From positions 1 to 14,467 of the forward strand of contig CAMLDZ010000071.1 in the NCBI GenBank assembly GCA_946478985.1: a stretch of 14,467 nucleotides of DNA, given 5' to 3'. Each line of letters opens with the position of its first letter. Positions within the stretch are counted from its first letter, which is position 1. Both the position numbers and the translations under genes were made by a program. Below, in pieces: positions 1 through 7,916 of this stretch. This stretch comes from an uncultured Solimonas sp. (lineage in GTDB: Bacteria > Pseudomonadota > Gammaproteobacteria > Nevskiales > Nevskiaceae). Under the pieces are notes generated by a model that saw only the letters and a list, made by a program, of their open reading frames with translations, had not been told where the DNA came from and searched no databases.

Positions 1-1
1 C

Positions 2-871
2 AGCTCATCCGCCAGCCTCAGCGACCGGGCGTTCGCACTGTTTCAGCTGATCCTGCCGACGCGCTGGCTGTCGTTTCTGGTGTTCCGCGTCACCCAGATC
101 CGCCATCCGGGCTTCAAGGACGCGCTGATCCGCCTGTTCCTGCGCGGCTACACCGTGGACCTGCGCGAGGCCGAGCGCGAGCGCATCGAGGACTACCTCA
201 GCTTCAACGATTTCTTCACGCGCGCGCTCAAGCCGGGCGCGCGGCAGATGCCGGACGATCCGCAGACCTTCGTCAGCCCGGTCGACGGCACGCTCAGCCA
301 GTTCGGCACCATCACCGAAGACCGCCTGATCCAGGCCAAGGGTCACGCCTACAGCGTCTTCGATCTGTTGCCGGACGATGCGCAGGCGGAAGACTTCATC
401 GGCGGCGAGTTCTGCACGATTTACCTGGCGCCGTACAACTACCACCGCATCCACATGCCGCTGGACGGCAGCCTGCGCCATTGGACCTACGTGCCGGGCC
501 GGCTGTTCAGCGTCAACATGGCCACCGCTCGTGCGCTGCCGAACCTGTTCACGCGCAACGAGCGGCTCAACGCACGCTTCGATACGCCGGCCGGGCCGTT
601 TGTGCTGTCGATGATCGGTGCGCTGTTCGTCGGCTCGATGGAAACCGTGTGGAGCGGCCGCGTGACGCCGCCGCACCTGCGCCGCGGCGGCGGCCAGTAC
701 GCGCCGATCCGGCCCCCACAGCTGCAGCGTGGTGCCGAGATGGGCCGCTTCAACATGGGTTCCACCGTCATCCTGCTGCTGCCGCGCGGCGCGATCCGCT
801 GGGCCGACAGCCTGCGGCCAGGACTGCCGGTCCGGCTGGGCACGCCGCTGGGCCAGCTCACGCCACGCTGA
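2..871 (+). CDS. psd: phosphatidylserine decarboxylase proenzyme, 5'-partial
   Basis: Membrane-associated, pyruvoyl-dependent enzyme that decarboxylates phosphatidylserine to phosphatidylethanolamine. The reading frame is open from base 2, so the start codon lies just outside the window. About 289 residues are visible, and matching to E. coli Psd from memory (motif ILP near residue 17 here versus about 12 there) suggests only a few N-terminal codons are missing. Catalytic landmarks are seen: Asp in SPVDGTLSQFG (visible residue 95), His in HRIHMP (151) and the self-cleavage site MGST, whose Ser (254) would become the pyruvoyl group. Family hallmarks EMGRF and ETVWSGRVTPP are also present. E. 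coli has LGST, so Met replaces Leu while the cleaved Gly-Ser pair is kept. An internal GTG at 80 would remove the conserved N-terminal segment and is not a credible start. bepA follows 59 bases downstream on the same strand. Confidence 0.96.
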   Translation, partial: SSSASLSDRAFALFQLILPTRWLSFLVFRVTQIRHPGFKDALIRLFLRGYTVDLREAERERIEDYLSFNDFFTRALKPGARQMPDDPQTFVSPVDGTLSQFGTITEDRLIQAKGHAYSVFDLLPDDAQAEDFIGGEFCTIYLAPYNYHRIHMPLDGSLRHWTYVPGRLFSVNMATARALPNLFTRNERLNARFDTPAGPFVLSMIGALFVGSMETVWSGRVTPPHLRRGGGQYAPIRPPQLQRGAEMGRFNMGSTVILLLPRGAIRWADSLRPGLPVRLGTPLGQLTPR

Positions 872-930
872 AATCACCCGATACGGGCACCCTGCGAACT
901 TTCCCCACCGCCGCTATCTCTAAGCGCCGA

Positions 931-2409
931 ATGAGCCACGCACGCCGCAGGACTTTTGCCCGGACCGCAGTCGTCAAATGCGGCATCGCTCTGCTGGGGC
1001 TCTCGCTGGCGGGGCTGGCCGGCGCGGTGGCGCCGTCGGCGCTGGACCTGCCGCAGATCGGCGAGCCGGCCGACAACATGCTGTCGCCGCAGCAGGAGAA
1101 AAGCCTGGGCGCCAGCGTCATGGCGGAGCTGTACCGCGACGGCTACGCGCTCGAAGACGCCGAACTCACCGACTATCTGAACGCCGTCGGCTACCAGCTG
1201 GCGGCGTCGAGCAAGACGCGGCCTCCCGAGCTGACCTTCTTCATGGTCCAGGACCCGCGCATCAACGCCTTCGCACTGCCCGGCGGCTATATCGGCATCA
1301 ACGCCGGCACGATGATGGCGTCCGACTCCGAAAGCGAACTGGCCGGCGTCATGGGCCATGAACTCGCGCACGTCACGCAGCGCCACATCGCGCGCACCGC
1401 CGAAGATACGCAGGTCGGCACCATCGCCACCTGGCTGGCGGTGATCGCCGCGATCATCGCCGGCTCGGCCGATCCGGATCTGGTCATCGGTGCGCTGGCG
1501 GTCGGACAGAGCATCAACTACCAGCGCCAGGTCAGCTACACGCGCTCGCACGAGCAGGAAGCCGATCGCATCGGCATCCAGACCATGGCCAGCGCCGGCT
1601 TCGATCCGGTCGGCATGGCCACGTTCTTCGGCAAGCTGGCGCAGCAGTCGCGGCTGTACGGCAGCGGCATTCCGGAAATCCTGCTGACCCACCCGTACAG
1701 CACCAACCGCATGGCCGAGGCGCAGCAGCGCGCCTCCGAGCTGCCGAAGGTGCGCCGTACCGATGCCATCGAATTCAGCCTCATGCGCGCCCGCGCACGC
1801 GCGCTGTCGGTCGACACGCCGGAGGAGGCGATCGCCTACTTCGACGGCCAGATCCAGCGCAATGGCGACAGCGTCGAGAACCGCTACGGCATGGCGGTGG
1901 CGCAGCTGCGCCAGAACCAGCAGGCGCGCGCGCTGGCCACGCTGGCACCGCTGGCCGAGCGCTTTCCGCGCCAGGCCAACATCCAGTTGCTGAAGGCCGA
2001 CCTGCTGGCGCAGACCGGCAACAAGCCCGCCGCACTGGAGCTGTATCGCGGCGTGCTGCGGCTCTACCCGCGCTACGCACCGGCCGTCCTCGCCTATGCC
2101 GAAACCCTGATGAACGCCGGCCAGCCCGACGCGGCGCGGCAGTTCCTGCTCGCCAACAGCCAGTCCGCCGGCGCGCAGATGCAGGTGCACCGGCTGCTCG
2201 CGCAGGCCGCACGGGAAAGCAGCAACCTGCCGGAATCGGCTTATCAGATGGGCACCTACCTGGCGCTGCGCGGCGATATCGGCGGCGCCCTGGCGCAGCT
2301 CGACGCCGGCCTGCGCCTGCCCGAGCTGACATCACTGGACCGCTCGCGCCTGGTGGCCAAGCGCCAGGAAGTCCGTAACGCGCTGCCGAGCAACTTCCGC
2401 GAGCGCTGA
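931..2409 (+). CDS. bepA: BepA/YfgC-type periplasmic M48 metalloprotease with TPR domain
   Basis: Predicted 492-residue exported zinc protease/chaperone; E. coli BepA has 487. In that family the protein helps assemble or degrade outer-membrane beta-barrel proteins such as LptD at the BAM complex. The start at 931 gives a basic N-region (MSHARRR) and a hydrophobic core to about residue 34 ending LAGLAGAVA, a Sec signal peptide without a lipobox. The open frame extends further upstream but only as a shadow inside psd. The peptidase domain spans roughly residues 45-270. Zinc motif HELAH is at 143-147, the third ligand Glu210 is in EQEAD, and His254 in LLTHP corresponds to the regulatory histidine known in E. 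coli BepA. Residues from about 275 to 492 are helical TPR-like repeats. No clear Shine-Dalgarno precedes the ATG, so coupling with psd is possible. The stop lies 8 bases from the stop of the convergent epimerase gene. Confidence 0.9.
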   Translation: MSHARRRTFARTAVVKCGIALLGLSLAGLAGAVAPSALDLPQIGEPADNMLSPQQEKSLGASVMAELYRDGYALEDAELTDYLNAVGYQLAASSKTRPPELTFFMVQDPRINAFALPGGYIGINAGTMMASDSESELAGVMGHELAHVTQRHIARTAEDTQVGTIATWLAVIAAIIAGSADPDLVIGALAVGQSINYQRQVSYTRSHEQEADRIGIQTMASAGFDPVGMATFFGKLAQQSRLYGSGIPEILLTHPYSTNRMAEAQQRASELPKVRRTDAIEFSLMRARARALSVDTPEEAIAYFDGQIQRNGDSVENRYGMAVAQLRQNQQARALATLAPLAERFPRQANIQLLKADLLAQTGNKPAALELYRGVLRLYPRYAPAVLAYAETLMNAGQPDAARQFLLANSQSAGAQMQVHRLLAQAARESSNLPESAYQMGTYLALRGDIGGALAQLDAGLRLPELTSLDRSRLVAKRQEVRNALPSNFRER

Positions 2410-2417
2410 CGGCGTCG

Positions 2418-3419
2418 TCAGCCGCCCTTTTTCAGCTTCAGGCGTCCGCTGCGCACCAGCCAGTCGCGGCAGTCGACGAGCATCCGCTCCAGCGTCTCCG
2501 GCTTGTAGCCCAGCTCAGCCTGCGCGCGGCGGCTGGTGCAATACAGGTTCTCGGACAGCAGCGCGATGGCGTCGCGCGTGAAATCCGGCTCGCGGCCGAA
2601 CAGAGGCGCGGCCCACTCCTCCACCGCCGCATAGCTCATCAGCAGTTGCGGGTGCACCACCACTCCGCTGCGCCGCAAGCCCAGCATCCGCGCCACCTCG
2701 CGCGCCAGGCCCGCATAGCTGGCCTGCGCGCCGCCGAGCAGGTAGTTGGCGCCGATCTGGCCCCGCTCCGCCGCCGCCACATGCGCCTTCACGACCTCGC
2801 GGACGTCGCAGAAGCTGCCGCCGCCCGGCGGCAGCGCCGGCAACCGACGCAGCTGGATCAACCGGAACACCCGAGACCACGTCGCCGTGTCGTAGGGACC
2901 GATGATGTTCGAGGGATTCATGATCACCGCCGGCAGGCCGAGGCGGATGCCGCGACGCACCTCGCGTTCCGCCATCGCCTTGCTGCGTACATAGGCGATG
3001 CTGGCGGTGCTGCCGCGCGTCGGTGTGTCCTCGGTGATGGTGCCCTGATGCAGGCCGTAAGCGACGATGCTGGAGGTGTGGACGAAACGTCCGGCCTTGC
3101 GCTCCAGCGCCGCGCGCACCACGTTGCGGGTGCCGCGCACGTGCACCTTGGCCTGCTCGACGCGCGCGCGGTTCCACAGGCTGGTGTTGCCGGCGACATG
3201 AAACACGCTGTCCACCTCGGCCGGCATCGCCGCCAGCACCGAGCGCAGATCGTTGACGTCGCCGGCGACGCAATGCACGCCAGCCAGCGCCTGCAAGGGT
3301 TGGGTATCGGAACTTGACCGGTGAAAGGCGATGACCTGCCAGCGCTGCCTCACCAGCTCTTCGACCAGATTGAGGCCGACGAAGCCGGTCGCTCCGGTCA
3401 CGAATGCAGTCTTCGTCAA
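2418..3419 (-). CDS. NAD(P)-dependent extended SDR / epimerase-dehydratase family protein
   Basis: 333-residue extended short-chain dehydrogenase. The N-terminal Rossmann motif is TGATGFVG (Gly9, Gly12, Gly15). The catalytic set is Ser in HTSSIVAYG (115-118) with Tyr143 and Lys147 in YVRSK, and the substrate-side NPSNIIGPYD motif follows. The layout resembles dihydroflavonol-reductase/3-beta-hydroxysteroid-dehydrogenase-like and sugar-epimerase-like members; the substrate cannot be read from sequence. Start choice: a TTG at 3417-3419 sits directly before TKTAFVTGATG and has an AAGGAG 8 bases upstream. The longer frame from an ATG at 3494 would add 25 residues rich in Lys, Arg and Ser, with nothing resembling the family. 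The next internal Met falls beyond the cofactor motif. It lies 129 bases downstream of the glycosylase gene on the same strand and converges with bepA, leaving 8 bases between stops, so any terminator would have to lie inside coding sequence. Confidence 0.88.
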   Translation of the reverse strand: MTKTAFVTGATGFVGLNLVEELVRQRWQVIAFHRSSSDTQPLQALAGVHCVAGDVNDLRSVLAAMPAEVDSVFHVAGNTSLWNRARVEQAKVHVRGTRNVVRAALERKAGRFVHTSSIVAYGLHQGTITEDTPTRGSTASIAYVRSKAMAEREVRRGIRLGLPAVIMNPSNIIGPYDTATWSRVFRLIQLRRLPALPPGGGSFCDVREVVKAHVAAAERGQIGANYLLGGAQASYAGLAREVARMLGLRRSGVVVHPQLLMSYAAVEEWAAPLFGREPDFTRDAIALLSENLYCTSRRAQAELGYKPETLERMLVDCRDWLVRSGRLKLKKGG

Positions 3420-3427
3420 GCGTCTCT

Positions 3428-3433
3428 CTCCTT
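3428..3433 (-). promoter_or_regulatory. Shine-Dalgarno deciding the TTG start of the SDR gene
   Basis: On the minus strand AAGGAG is followed by 8 bases and then TTG (3417-3419). It is the strongest ribosome binding site in the window and the main reason to place the SDR start at TTG rather than at the upstream ATG (3494), which has no comparable site. Confidence 0.75.
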
Positions 3434-3548
3434 GCGCTGACGTCTTCTTGAATTTTTTTGAGCGTGTCGCGCACGCCCGCGGCGAACTTTGCACCGCCCG
3501 CCGCCGCTTTCCAAGCCTTGCTACGGATGCAGCGGCGCGATCACGCGC

Positions 3549-4226
3549 TCAGGGGCGCACCTGCAGCTGCTGCAGCCGCGCCTTGAGCAGGCCCGGGAAC
3601 TTGCCGTACCACGTGGCGTTGAGCGGCGACGGATGCGGCAGCGGATACAGATGGAACTGTCGGGACCGGCCGATCCCGGCCTTGAGCGTCACCGCGATCG
3701 ACGACTCGAAGCGGTCTTCACGCTCCCAGAACGCCTCGATGCGCGCGCGTTCCGCCTTGCTCTGGCCGATGCCGAACCACAGGAAGGCTTCGCGGCCCAG
3801 GCTGATGAGGTGTTCGCCCTGCCAGTGCTCGATCAGCAGCTCGCACATCGGTGCATGGAAGCGCTGCTTGACCTTCGTCGACCAGGCTTTGTTGCCCAGC
3901 GGCTTGTACGGCACGGTGTTGGCCCAGAAGAACGGCCGGCCGACATCGAGCGAAGCCTGGAAATCCGGCAGCGGCGCGCCATGCAGATGCTCATACAGCG
4001 CGCGCCGCACCAGCTGACCGCCGGAACCGATGAAAGGCAGACCGTGCTGCACTTCGTCACGTCCCGGATCACGGCCGAAGAAGCCAAGCCTGGCCTGCAC
4101 TGCGTCGGGCGCGATCACCGGGTCCAGCGGGTCCTTGCCGAAGCGCTGGTAGACCTCGACGTCGATGCCCTCGGTCTGTCCCGCCAGCTCGCGAAAGCGG
4201 GCCCGTTGTCTTGCATCAAGTGCCAT
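3549..4226 (-). CDS. uracil-DNA glycosylase superfamily protein, no Fe-S cysteines
   Basis: 225-residue protein with the alpha/beta uracil-DNA glycosylase superfamily signature. Motif GRDPGRDEVQHGLPF (51-65) corresponds to the GxxPGxxE active-site loop, followed by FIGSGGQL. The C-terminal HPSP (198-201) corresponds to the superfamily's second motif that carries the catalytic or minor-groove-inserting residues. WANTVPYKPL (102-111) matches the central N-containing strand. A role in removing uracil or damaged bases from DNA is the family inference; base specificity is unknown. Unlike family 4 and 5 enzymes, which hold a 4Fe-4S cluster with four cysteines, it has a single Cys (128). The ATG at 4224-4226 has AGAGG 7 bases upstream. 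It sits 63 bases downstream of lapB and may be read through from that operon, or carry its own promoter, which I could not identify. Confidence 0.8.
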   Translation of the reverse strand: MALDARQRARFRELAGQTEGIDVEVYQRFGKDPLDPVIAPDAVQARLGFFGRDPGRDEVQHGLPFIGSGGQLVRRALYEHLHGAPLPDFQASLDVGRPFFWANTVPYKPLGNKAWSTKVKQRFHAPMCELLIEHWQGEHLISLGREAFLWFGIGQSKAERARIEAFWEREDRFESSIAVTLKAGIGRSRQFHLYPLPHPSPLNATWYGKFPGLLKARLQQLQVRP

Positions 4227-4289
4227 CAGCCGGCCTCTTAAAAAAGGGGAACGCCCGCCGCCGGCGAGCCAGGCGGCGCGACGGTCGCG

Positions 4290-5474
4290 CTAGCGTTTCT
4301 CGCTCAGCGACACGGTTTCGTCGATCGGCGCCGTGCTGCCCCAGTGCTTGCAGCTGGGGCATTGCCAGAACAGCTGGCGCGGCGAGAAGCCGCAGCTGCC
4401 GCATTGATAGCGGGGTGACGATTCCATCAGCTTGCGCAGCGCCTGGCGCAGGCTGGCGGCCGGCTTGTCGAGGCCGGAGGCGATGACGTCCGGACGCTTT
4501 TCCAGTTCTTCGAGAAACTGCGCCAACAGCGCACGGCTCGGCCGCAGCTCCAGACCCTGAGCCAGGTGCATCAGCGGATCGCTGCCGTCATCCATCAGCA
4601 GCCGCGCTTCGGCAACGTAGGGAAGGCTGCTGGGCGAAATCTCCCGCGCGTCGTGCAGGAACTGCTGGTAGCCGGCGGTATGCCCGGTCTTCTGCGCACA
4701 GCGGTACAGCGGCTCGATCACTTCCGGCAGAAAGCGCGGGTCGATCTTGAACGCCTTGAGATAGGACTGCGCGGCGCTGGCATGGTCTTCCTGCGCTTCC
4801 AGCAGCGTGCCGCAGAGCAGGTGCGCGCGCACGCAATCGTCGTCCTCGTCGAGCGCGCGACGCGCCAGCCGCAGCGCCTCGTCCGGCTGCTTGGCGCGGC
4901 GCAGTTCGTCGGCAAGCTCGCAGTGGTACTGCGCGATCAGCGCCCGCTTGGACTGGCCCTGGGCGGCTTCCTGGCGCCGCGCGGCACTGATCGCGTGCTT
5001 CCACTCATGGCCCTGCTCGGCGATCACGCGGATCTGGTCGAGCGCCTCGGGCACGTAGAAGCCGTCGCTGACCAGCTGCTCGAACTGCTGCTCGGCGTGA
5101 TCCATGACGCCGGCGCGCAGGTAGTCCTGTGCCAGTGCGTAGCGCACCTGCGCCGCGATCTGCGCGGTCAGGCCGGGGCGTGACAGCAGGGCTTCATGGA
5201 CGCGCAGCGCGCGATCCACCTCGCCGCGCTTGCGGAACAGGTTGCCGAGCGTCAGATGCAGTTCGACGGTGGAGTGATCGATCTCGGCCACCTGGGTGAG
5301 CGCGGCGATCGCCTGATCCGGGTCGTCGGACGCCAGTTGCGTCAGCCAGCCGCCAAGCTGCTCGGGCGCCACGGCCTGGCCTTGCACGGCGATGCCGCCG
5401 CGCCGCCCGCGCAGCACCCAGCCGAAAACGATCCCCAGCGGCAGCAGCAGCCAGGTGAACAGGGAGTCGATCAT
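4290..5474 (-). CDS. lapB: LPS assembly protein B (LapB/YciM), TPR and rubredoxin-like protein
   Basis: 394 residues, close to the E. coli LapB length (389). LapB is an inner-membrane-anchored adaptor that presents LpxC to FtsH and so limits lipopolysaccharide synthesis. The N-terminus MIDSLFTWLLLPLGIVFGW is the single membrane anchor, followed by a basic RGRRGG. TPR repeats fill roughly residues 40-330. The C-terminal rubredoxin-like metal-binding domain has two CxxC pairs, CGSC (Cys358, Cys361) and CPSC (Cys372, Cys375). The ATG shares its A with the lapA TGA stop (TGATG), and no independent ribosome binding site is evident, so translation is probably coupled to lapA. The downstream gap to the glycosylase gene is 63 bases. 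Confidence 0.95.
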   Translation of the reverse strand: MIDSLFTWLLLPLGIVFGWVLRGRRGGIAVQGQAVAPEQLGGWLTQLASDDPDQAIAALTQVAEIDHSTVELHLTLGNLFRKRGEVDRALRVHEALLSRPGLTAQIAAQVRYALAQDYLRAGVMDHAEQQFEQLVSDGFYVPEALDQIRVIAEQGHEWKHAISAARRQEAAQGQSKRALIAQYHCELADELRRAKQPDEALRLARRALDEDDDCVRAHLLCGTLLEAQEDHASAAQSYLKAFKIDPRFLPEVIEPLYRCAQKTGHTAGYQQFLHDAREISPSSLPYVAEARLLMDDGSDPLMHLAQGLELRPSRALLAQFLEELEKRPDVIASGLDKPAASLRQALRKLMESSPRYQCGSCGFSPRQLFWQCPSCKHWGSTAPIDETVSLSEKR

Positions 5475-5773
5475 CAGCGCGGTTCGGCGCTACCGACCGG
5501 CAGATTGCGCAGCGTACGCAGCTCGCCTTCCGCCTCGCGCAATTGCTTGCGCAGCCGGCCGACTTCCATGCGCAGGCTGAACAGCCGCGCGGTGATGGCG
5601 ACGATCGCCAGCAGGATGCCGGCCGAGAAGGCGCCGATCAGCACCGCGATCAGCGGAAACTGCGCGGTGCCGAACAGATAGTTGAATTCGATCAGCTGGG
5701 CGTTGAAGTAACCGATCGACGCACCGGCCACCAGGATGATCAGCAGTACAGCGAGCGTGACGAGGCGGCCCAT
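5474..5773 (-). CDS. lapA: LPS assembly protein A (LapA, DUF1049)
   Basis: 99-residue small inner-membrane protein, E. coli LapA having about 102. Two hydrophobic segments are visible at about residues 4-22 and 40-62, bracketing the characteristic NAQLIEFNYLFG stretch. They are followed by a charged, coiled-coil-like cytoplasmic tail (about 65-92, MEVGRLRKQLREAEGEL). LapA acts with LapB in the control of LPS assembly and LpxC turnover. The ATG at 5771-5773 begins MGRLVTLAVLL. The frame stays open further upstream but that part only mirrors ihfB in another frame. The gap after the ihfB stop is 16 bases with a weak Shine-Dalgarno, and the stop overlaps the lapB start by one base, so ihfB-lapA-lapB look like one transcript. 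Confidence 0.93.
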   Translation of the reverse strand: MGRLVTLAVLLIILVAGASIGYFNAQLIEFNYLFGTAQFPLIAVLIGAFSAGILLAIVAITARLFSLRMEVGRLRKQLREAEGELRTLRNLPVGSAEPR

Positions 5774-5789
5774 GGTGCGAGTCCGCCGC

Positions 5790-6125
5790 TCAGAGCGCCG
5801 CGGCGCTGCGCAGCGAAGCCGCTTGCTGCGCGATTTCGTCCTGCAGGCTGGCGTTGACACGCTCGCGCATTTCCTTGCCCGGCTTGAAGTGCGGCACGCG
5901 CTTGGGCGGGATCTGCACCGGCTCGCCGGTCTTGGGATTGCGCCCGACGCGCGCCGGACGGTGGTGCAGCGCAAAGCTGCCGAAGCCGCGGATCTCGACG
6001 CGTTCGTCGCGCGCCAGCGCGTTGCTGATCTGGTCCAGCACGAGCTTCACGGCGAGCTCGACGTCCTTGTGCATCAGATGCGTCTGCTTCGCGGCGAGCA
6101 GCTCGATGAGTTCGGACTTGGTCAT
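5790..6125 (-). CDS. ihfB: integration host factor subunit beta
   Basis: 111-residue DNABII family protein, one half of the heterodimeric DNA-bending factor [14 protein letters not shown] opens the helical dimerisation region. [11 protein letters not shown] (46-56) and [13 protein letters not shown] (61-73) form the DNA-gripping beta arms, with Pro64 the residue that intercalates into the minor groove. [11 protein letters not shown] ends the canonical fold at about residue 90. E. coli IHF-beta has 94 residues, so this protein carries roughly 15-18 extra C-terminal residues, Ala/Gln rich and probably helical. The start at 6123-6125 is chosen because the longer frame from 6164 adds 13 unrelated residues. 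It lies immediately behind the rpsA terminator, so it probably has its own promoter. Confidence 0.95.
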   Translation of the reverse strand: MTKSELIELLAAKQTHLMHKDVELAVKLVLDQISNALARDERVEIRGFGSFALHHRPARVGRNPKTGEPVQIPPKRVPHFKPGKEMRERVNASLQDEIAQQAASLRSAAAL

Positions 6126-6134
6126 AAGTCTCGG

Positions 6135-6164
6135 ATCGTAAAGCGGATTTGGTAGCGCGAACAA
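6135..6164 (-). promoter_or_regulatory. possible sigma70-like promoter for ihfB
   Basis: On the minus strand TTGTTC (6159-6164) and TACGAT (6135-6140) are separated by 18 bases, between the rpsA terminator tail and the ihfB ATG (6125). The matches to TTGACA and TATAAT are partial (3/6 and 4/6). A start about 7 bases downstream would leave almost no 5' leader. The main support is position: a promoter is needed after a strong terminator. A promoter inside rpsA is an alternative. Confidence 0.3.
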
Positions 6165-6169
6165 TAGTT

Positions 6170-6200
6170 AAAAAAAAAGGGCCATGCAAGCATGGCCCTT
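6170..6200 (-). terminator. intrinsic terminator after rpsA
   Basis: Read on the minus strand, a perfect 10-bp stem AAGGGCCATG/CATGGCCCTT with loop CTTG is followed at once by seven T residues (6170-6176). It starts 39 bases past the rpsA stop. A smaller 5-bp hairpin (TTCCC/GGGAA, 6207-6225) sits between the stop and the terminator and may stabilise the mRNA end. The plus strand lacks a T tract after the stem, so it works in one direction. Confidence 0.93.
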
Positions 6201-6239
6201 CTGGTTTTCCCTGAAATTCCGGGAAGATAGCGATACAAC

Positions 6240-7916
6240 TTAATTGTTGTTGCCGCCGATCTGTTCCTTCAGGAGGTCGCCCAGGCTGGTCTTGCCCGTC
6301 GAGGCGTTGCGGCTGTACTCCGCCACCACTTCCTGCTCTTCCTGGATTTCCTTCTCGCGGACCGAGAGGATCACCGTGCGGTTCTTGCGATCGACGCCGA
6401 TGTAGCGGGCCTCGAGCGGATCACCTTCCTTGAGCAGCTTGGTGGCGTCTTCGACGCGGTCACGCGACAGATCGCCGGCCTTGATGTAGCCCTCGACGCC
6501 GTTGCCCAGATCGATCACCGCGCCACGCGCGTCGACCGTACGGGCGGTGCCCTTGACCACGCCACCCTTGGTGTTGTGCGCAATGAACTCCGACAGCGGA
6601 TCCTGCTGGACCTGCTTGACGCCCAGCGAGATGCGCTCGCGCGCTGCGTCGATCGCCAGCACCACGGCGTCCAGTTCCTGGCCCTTCTGGTAGCGGCGCA
6701 CGGCGGTTTCGCCGGCTTCGTTCCAGTCGAGATCGGAGAGATGGACCAGACCGTCGATGCCGCCATCCAGGCCGATGAAGATGCCGAAGTCGGTGATCGA
6801 CTTGATCGCGCCATGGACGCGGTCGCCCTTCTGGTGGTTCTGCGCGAACTCTTCCCAGGGATTCGGACGGCACTGCTTCATGCCCAGCGAGATGCGGCGG
6901 CGTTCGCCGTCGATGTCGAGGATCATGACTTCGACTTCGTCGCCGACCTGGACGACCTTGCCCGGGTTGACGTTCTTGTTGGTCCAGTCCATTTCCGAAA
7001 CGTGGACCAGGCCTTCGACGCCCGGCTCGATCTCGACGAACGAGCCGTAGTCGGTGATGTTGGTGACCTTGCCGAACAGGCGGGTGCGTTCCGGGTAACG
7101 ACGTTCGATGTCGCTCCACGGATCGGCGCCCAGCTGCTTGAGGCCCAGCGACACGCGGCGACGCTCGCGGTCGTACTTGAGGACCTTGACTTCGATTTCC
7201 TGGCCGACGGTGACGACTTCGGCCGGATCCTTGACGCGCTTCCACGTCATGTCGGTGATGTGCAGCAGGCCGTCGATGCCGCCGAGGTCGACGAACGCGC
7301 CGTACTCGACCAGGTTCTTGACGACGCCGCGCAGGACCACGCCTTCCTGGAGGTTGGCGAGCAGGGTGTCGCGCTCGGCCGAGTATTCGGCTTCGAGAAC
7401 TTCACGACGCGAAACCACTACGTTGTTGCGCAGCTTGTCGAGCTTGATGACCTTGAACTCGAGCGGCTTGCCTTCGAGGTACGAGGTATCGCGGACCGGA
7501 CGAACATCGACCAGCGAGCCCGGAAGGAACGCGCGGACCGTGCCGATGTCGACGGTGAAGCCGCCCTTGACCTTGCCGGTGATGATACCGATGACGGTTT
7601 CCTTGCCCTCGAAGGCCTTGCCCAGGCGCTCCCAGGTCTTGATCCGCTCGGCCTTCTCTTTCGAGAACTTGGTTTCGCCGAAGCCGTCCTCAACGGTTTC
7701 CAGCGCCACTTCCACTTCGTCACCCACGGCGACATTGATCTCGCCGTCGACAGCGAATTCCGCGAGCGGAATAACGCCTTCGGACTTCAGGCCTGCGTCG
7801 ACAATGACAACGTCGGGTTTGACGGCCAGCACGCGTGCATTGACGATCGTGCCGGACTGCATGGACTGGCCGCCCTTGAGGCTGGCCTCAAACAACTCAG
7901 CGAAACTCTCGCTCAT
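6240..7916 (-). CDS. rpsA: 30S ribosomal protein S1
   Basis: 558 residues against 557 in E. coli. Six S1 (OB-fold) repeats are visible at about 21-87, 105-171, 192-260, 277-347, 364-434 and 450-520. The first two are the divergent ribosome-binding type, and repeats 3-6 carry typical RNA-binding runs such as [33 protein letters not shown] and [18 protein letters not shown]1 binds mRNA on the 30S subunit and helps initiation on structured or weak-Shine-Dalgarno messages. The ATG at 7914-7916 is preceded by AAGAG at 7 bases, a degenerate site, and by a leader with three predicted hairpins, consistent with autogenous control. Codon choice looks more uniform than in the neighbouring genes, as expected for a highly expressed gene. 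It ends at a strong terminator and lies downstream of cmk as in other gammaproteobacteria. Confidence 0.98.
   Translation of the reverse strand: MSESFAELFEASLKGGQSMQSGTIVNARVLAVKPDVVIVDAGLKSEGVIPLAEFAVDGEINVAVGDEVEVALETVEDGFGETKFSKEKAERIKTWERLGKAFEGKETVIGIITGKVKGGFTVDIGTVRAFLPGSLVDVRPVRDTSYLEGKPLEFKVIKLDKLRNNVVVSRREVLEAEYSAERDTLLANLQEGVVLRGVVKNLVEYGAFVDLGGIDGLLHITDMTWKRVKDPAEVVTVGQEIEVKVLKYDRERRRVSLGLKQLGADPWSDIERRYPERTRLFGKVTNITDYGSFVEIEPGVEGLVHVSEMDWTNKNVNPGKVVQVGDEVEVMILDIDGERRRISLGMKQCRPNPWEEFAQNHQKGDRVHGAIKSITDFGIFIGLDGGIDGLVHLSDLDWNEAGETAVRRYQKGQELDAVVLAIDAARERISLGVKQVQQDPLSEFIAHNTKGGVVKGTARTVDARGAVIDLGNGVEGYIKAGDLSRDRVEDATKLLKEGDPLEARYIGVDRKNRTVILSVREKEIQEEQEVVAEYSRNASTGKTSLGDLLKEQIGGNNN

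Noticed and set aside
874..2190. Long minus-strand open frame opposite bepA
   Set aside because: The signal peptide, HELAH and LLTHP motifs place the real gene on the plus strand. The minus frame is a GC-rich antisense shadow of low-complexity composition.
3420..3474. Short GTG-started frame at 3474 reading as a charged helix ahead of the SDR gene
   Set aside because: It runs on out of frame through the whole SDR gene as a shadow and has no family match or ribosome binding site. The spacer is better explained as a 5' leader.
3470..3550. Small GC hairpins between the glycosylase and SDR genes (for example GCGTG/CACGC)
   Set aside because: Followed by an A run, not a T run, on the coding strand; chance pairing in GC-rich DNA is likely.
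4227..4289. Possible terminator between lapB and the glycosylase gene (GCGCGA-CCG-TCGCGC stem and a later T6)
   Set aside because: The 6-bp stem lies about 30 bases from the T tract and no good stem abuts it, so it does not meet the usual form. Weak termination cannot be excluded.
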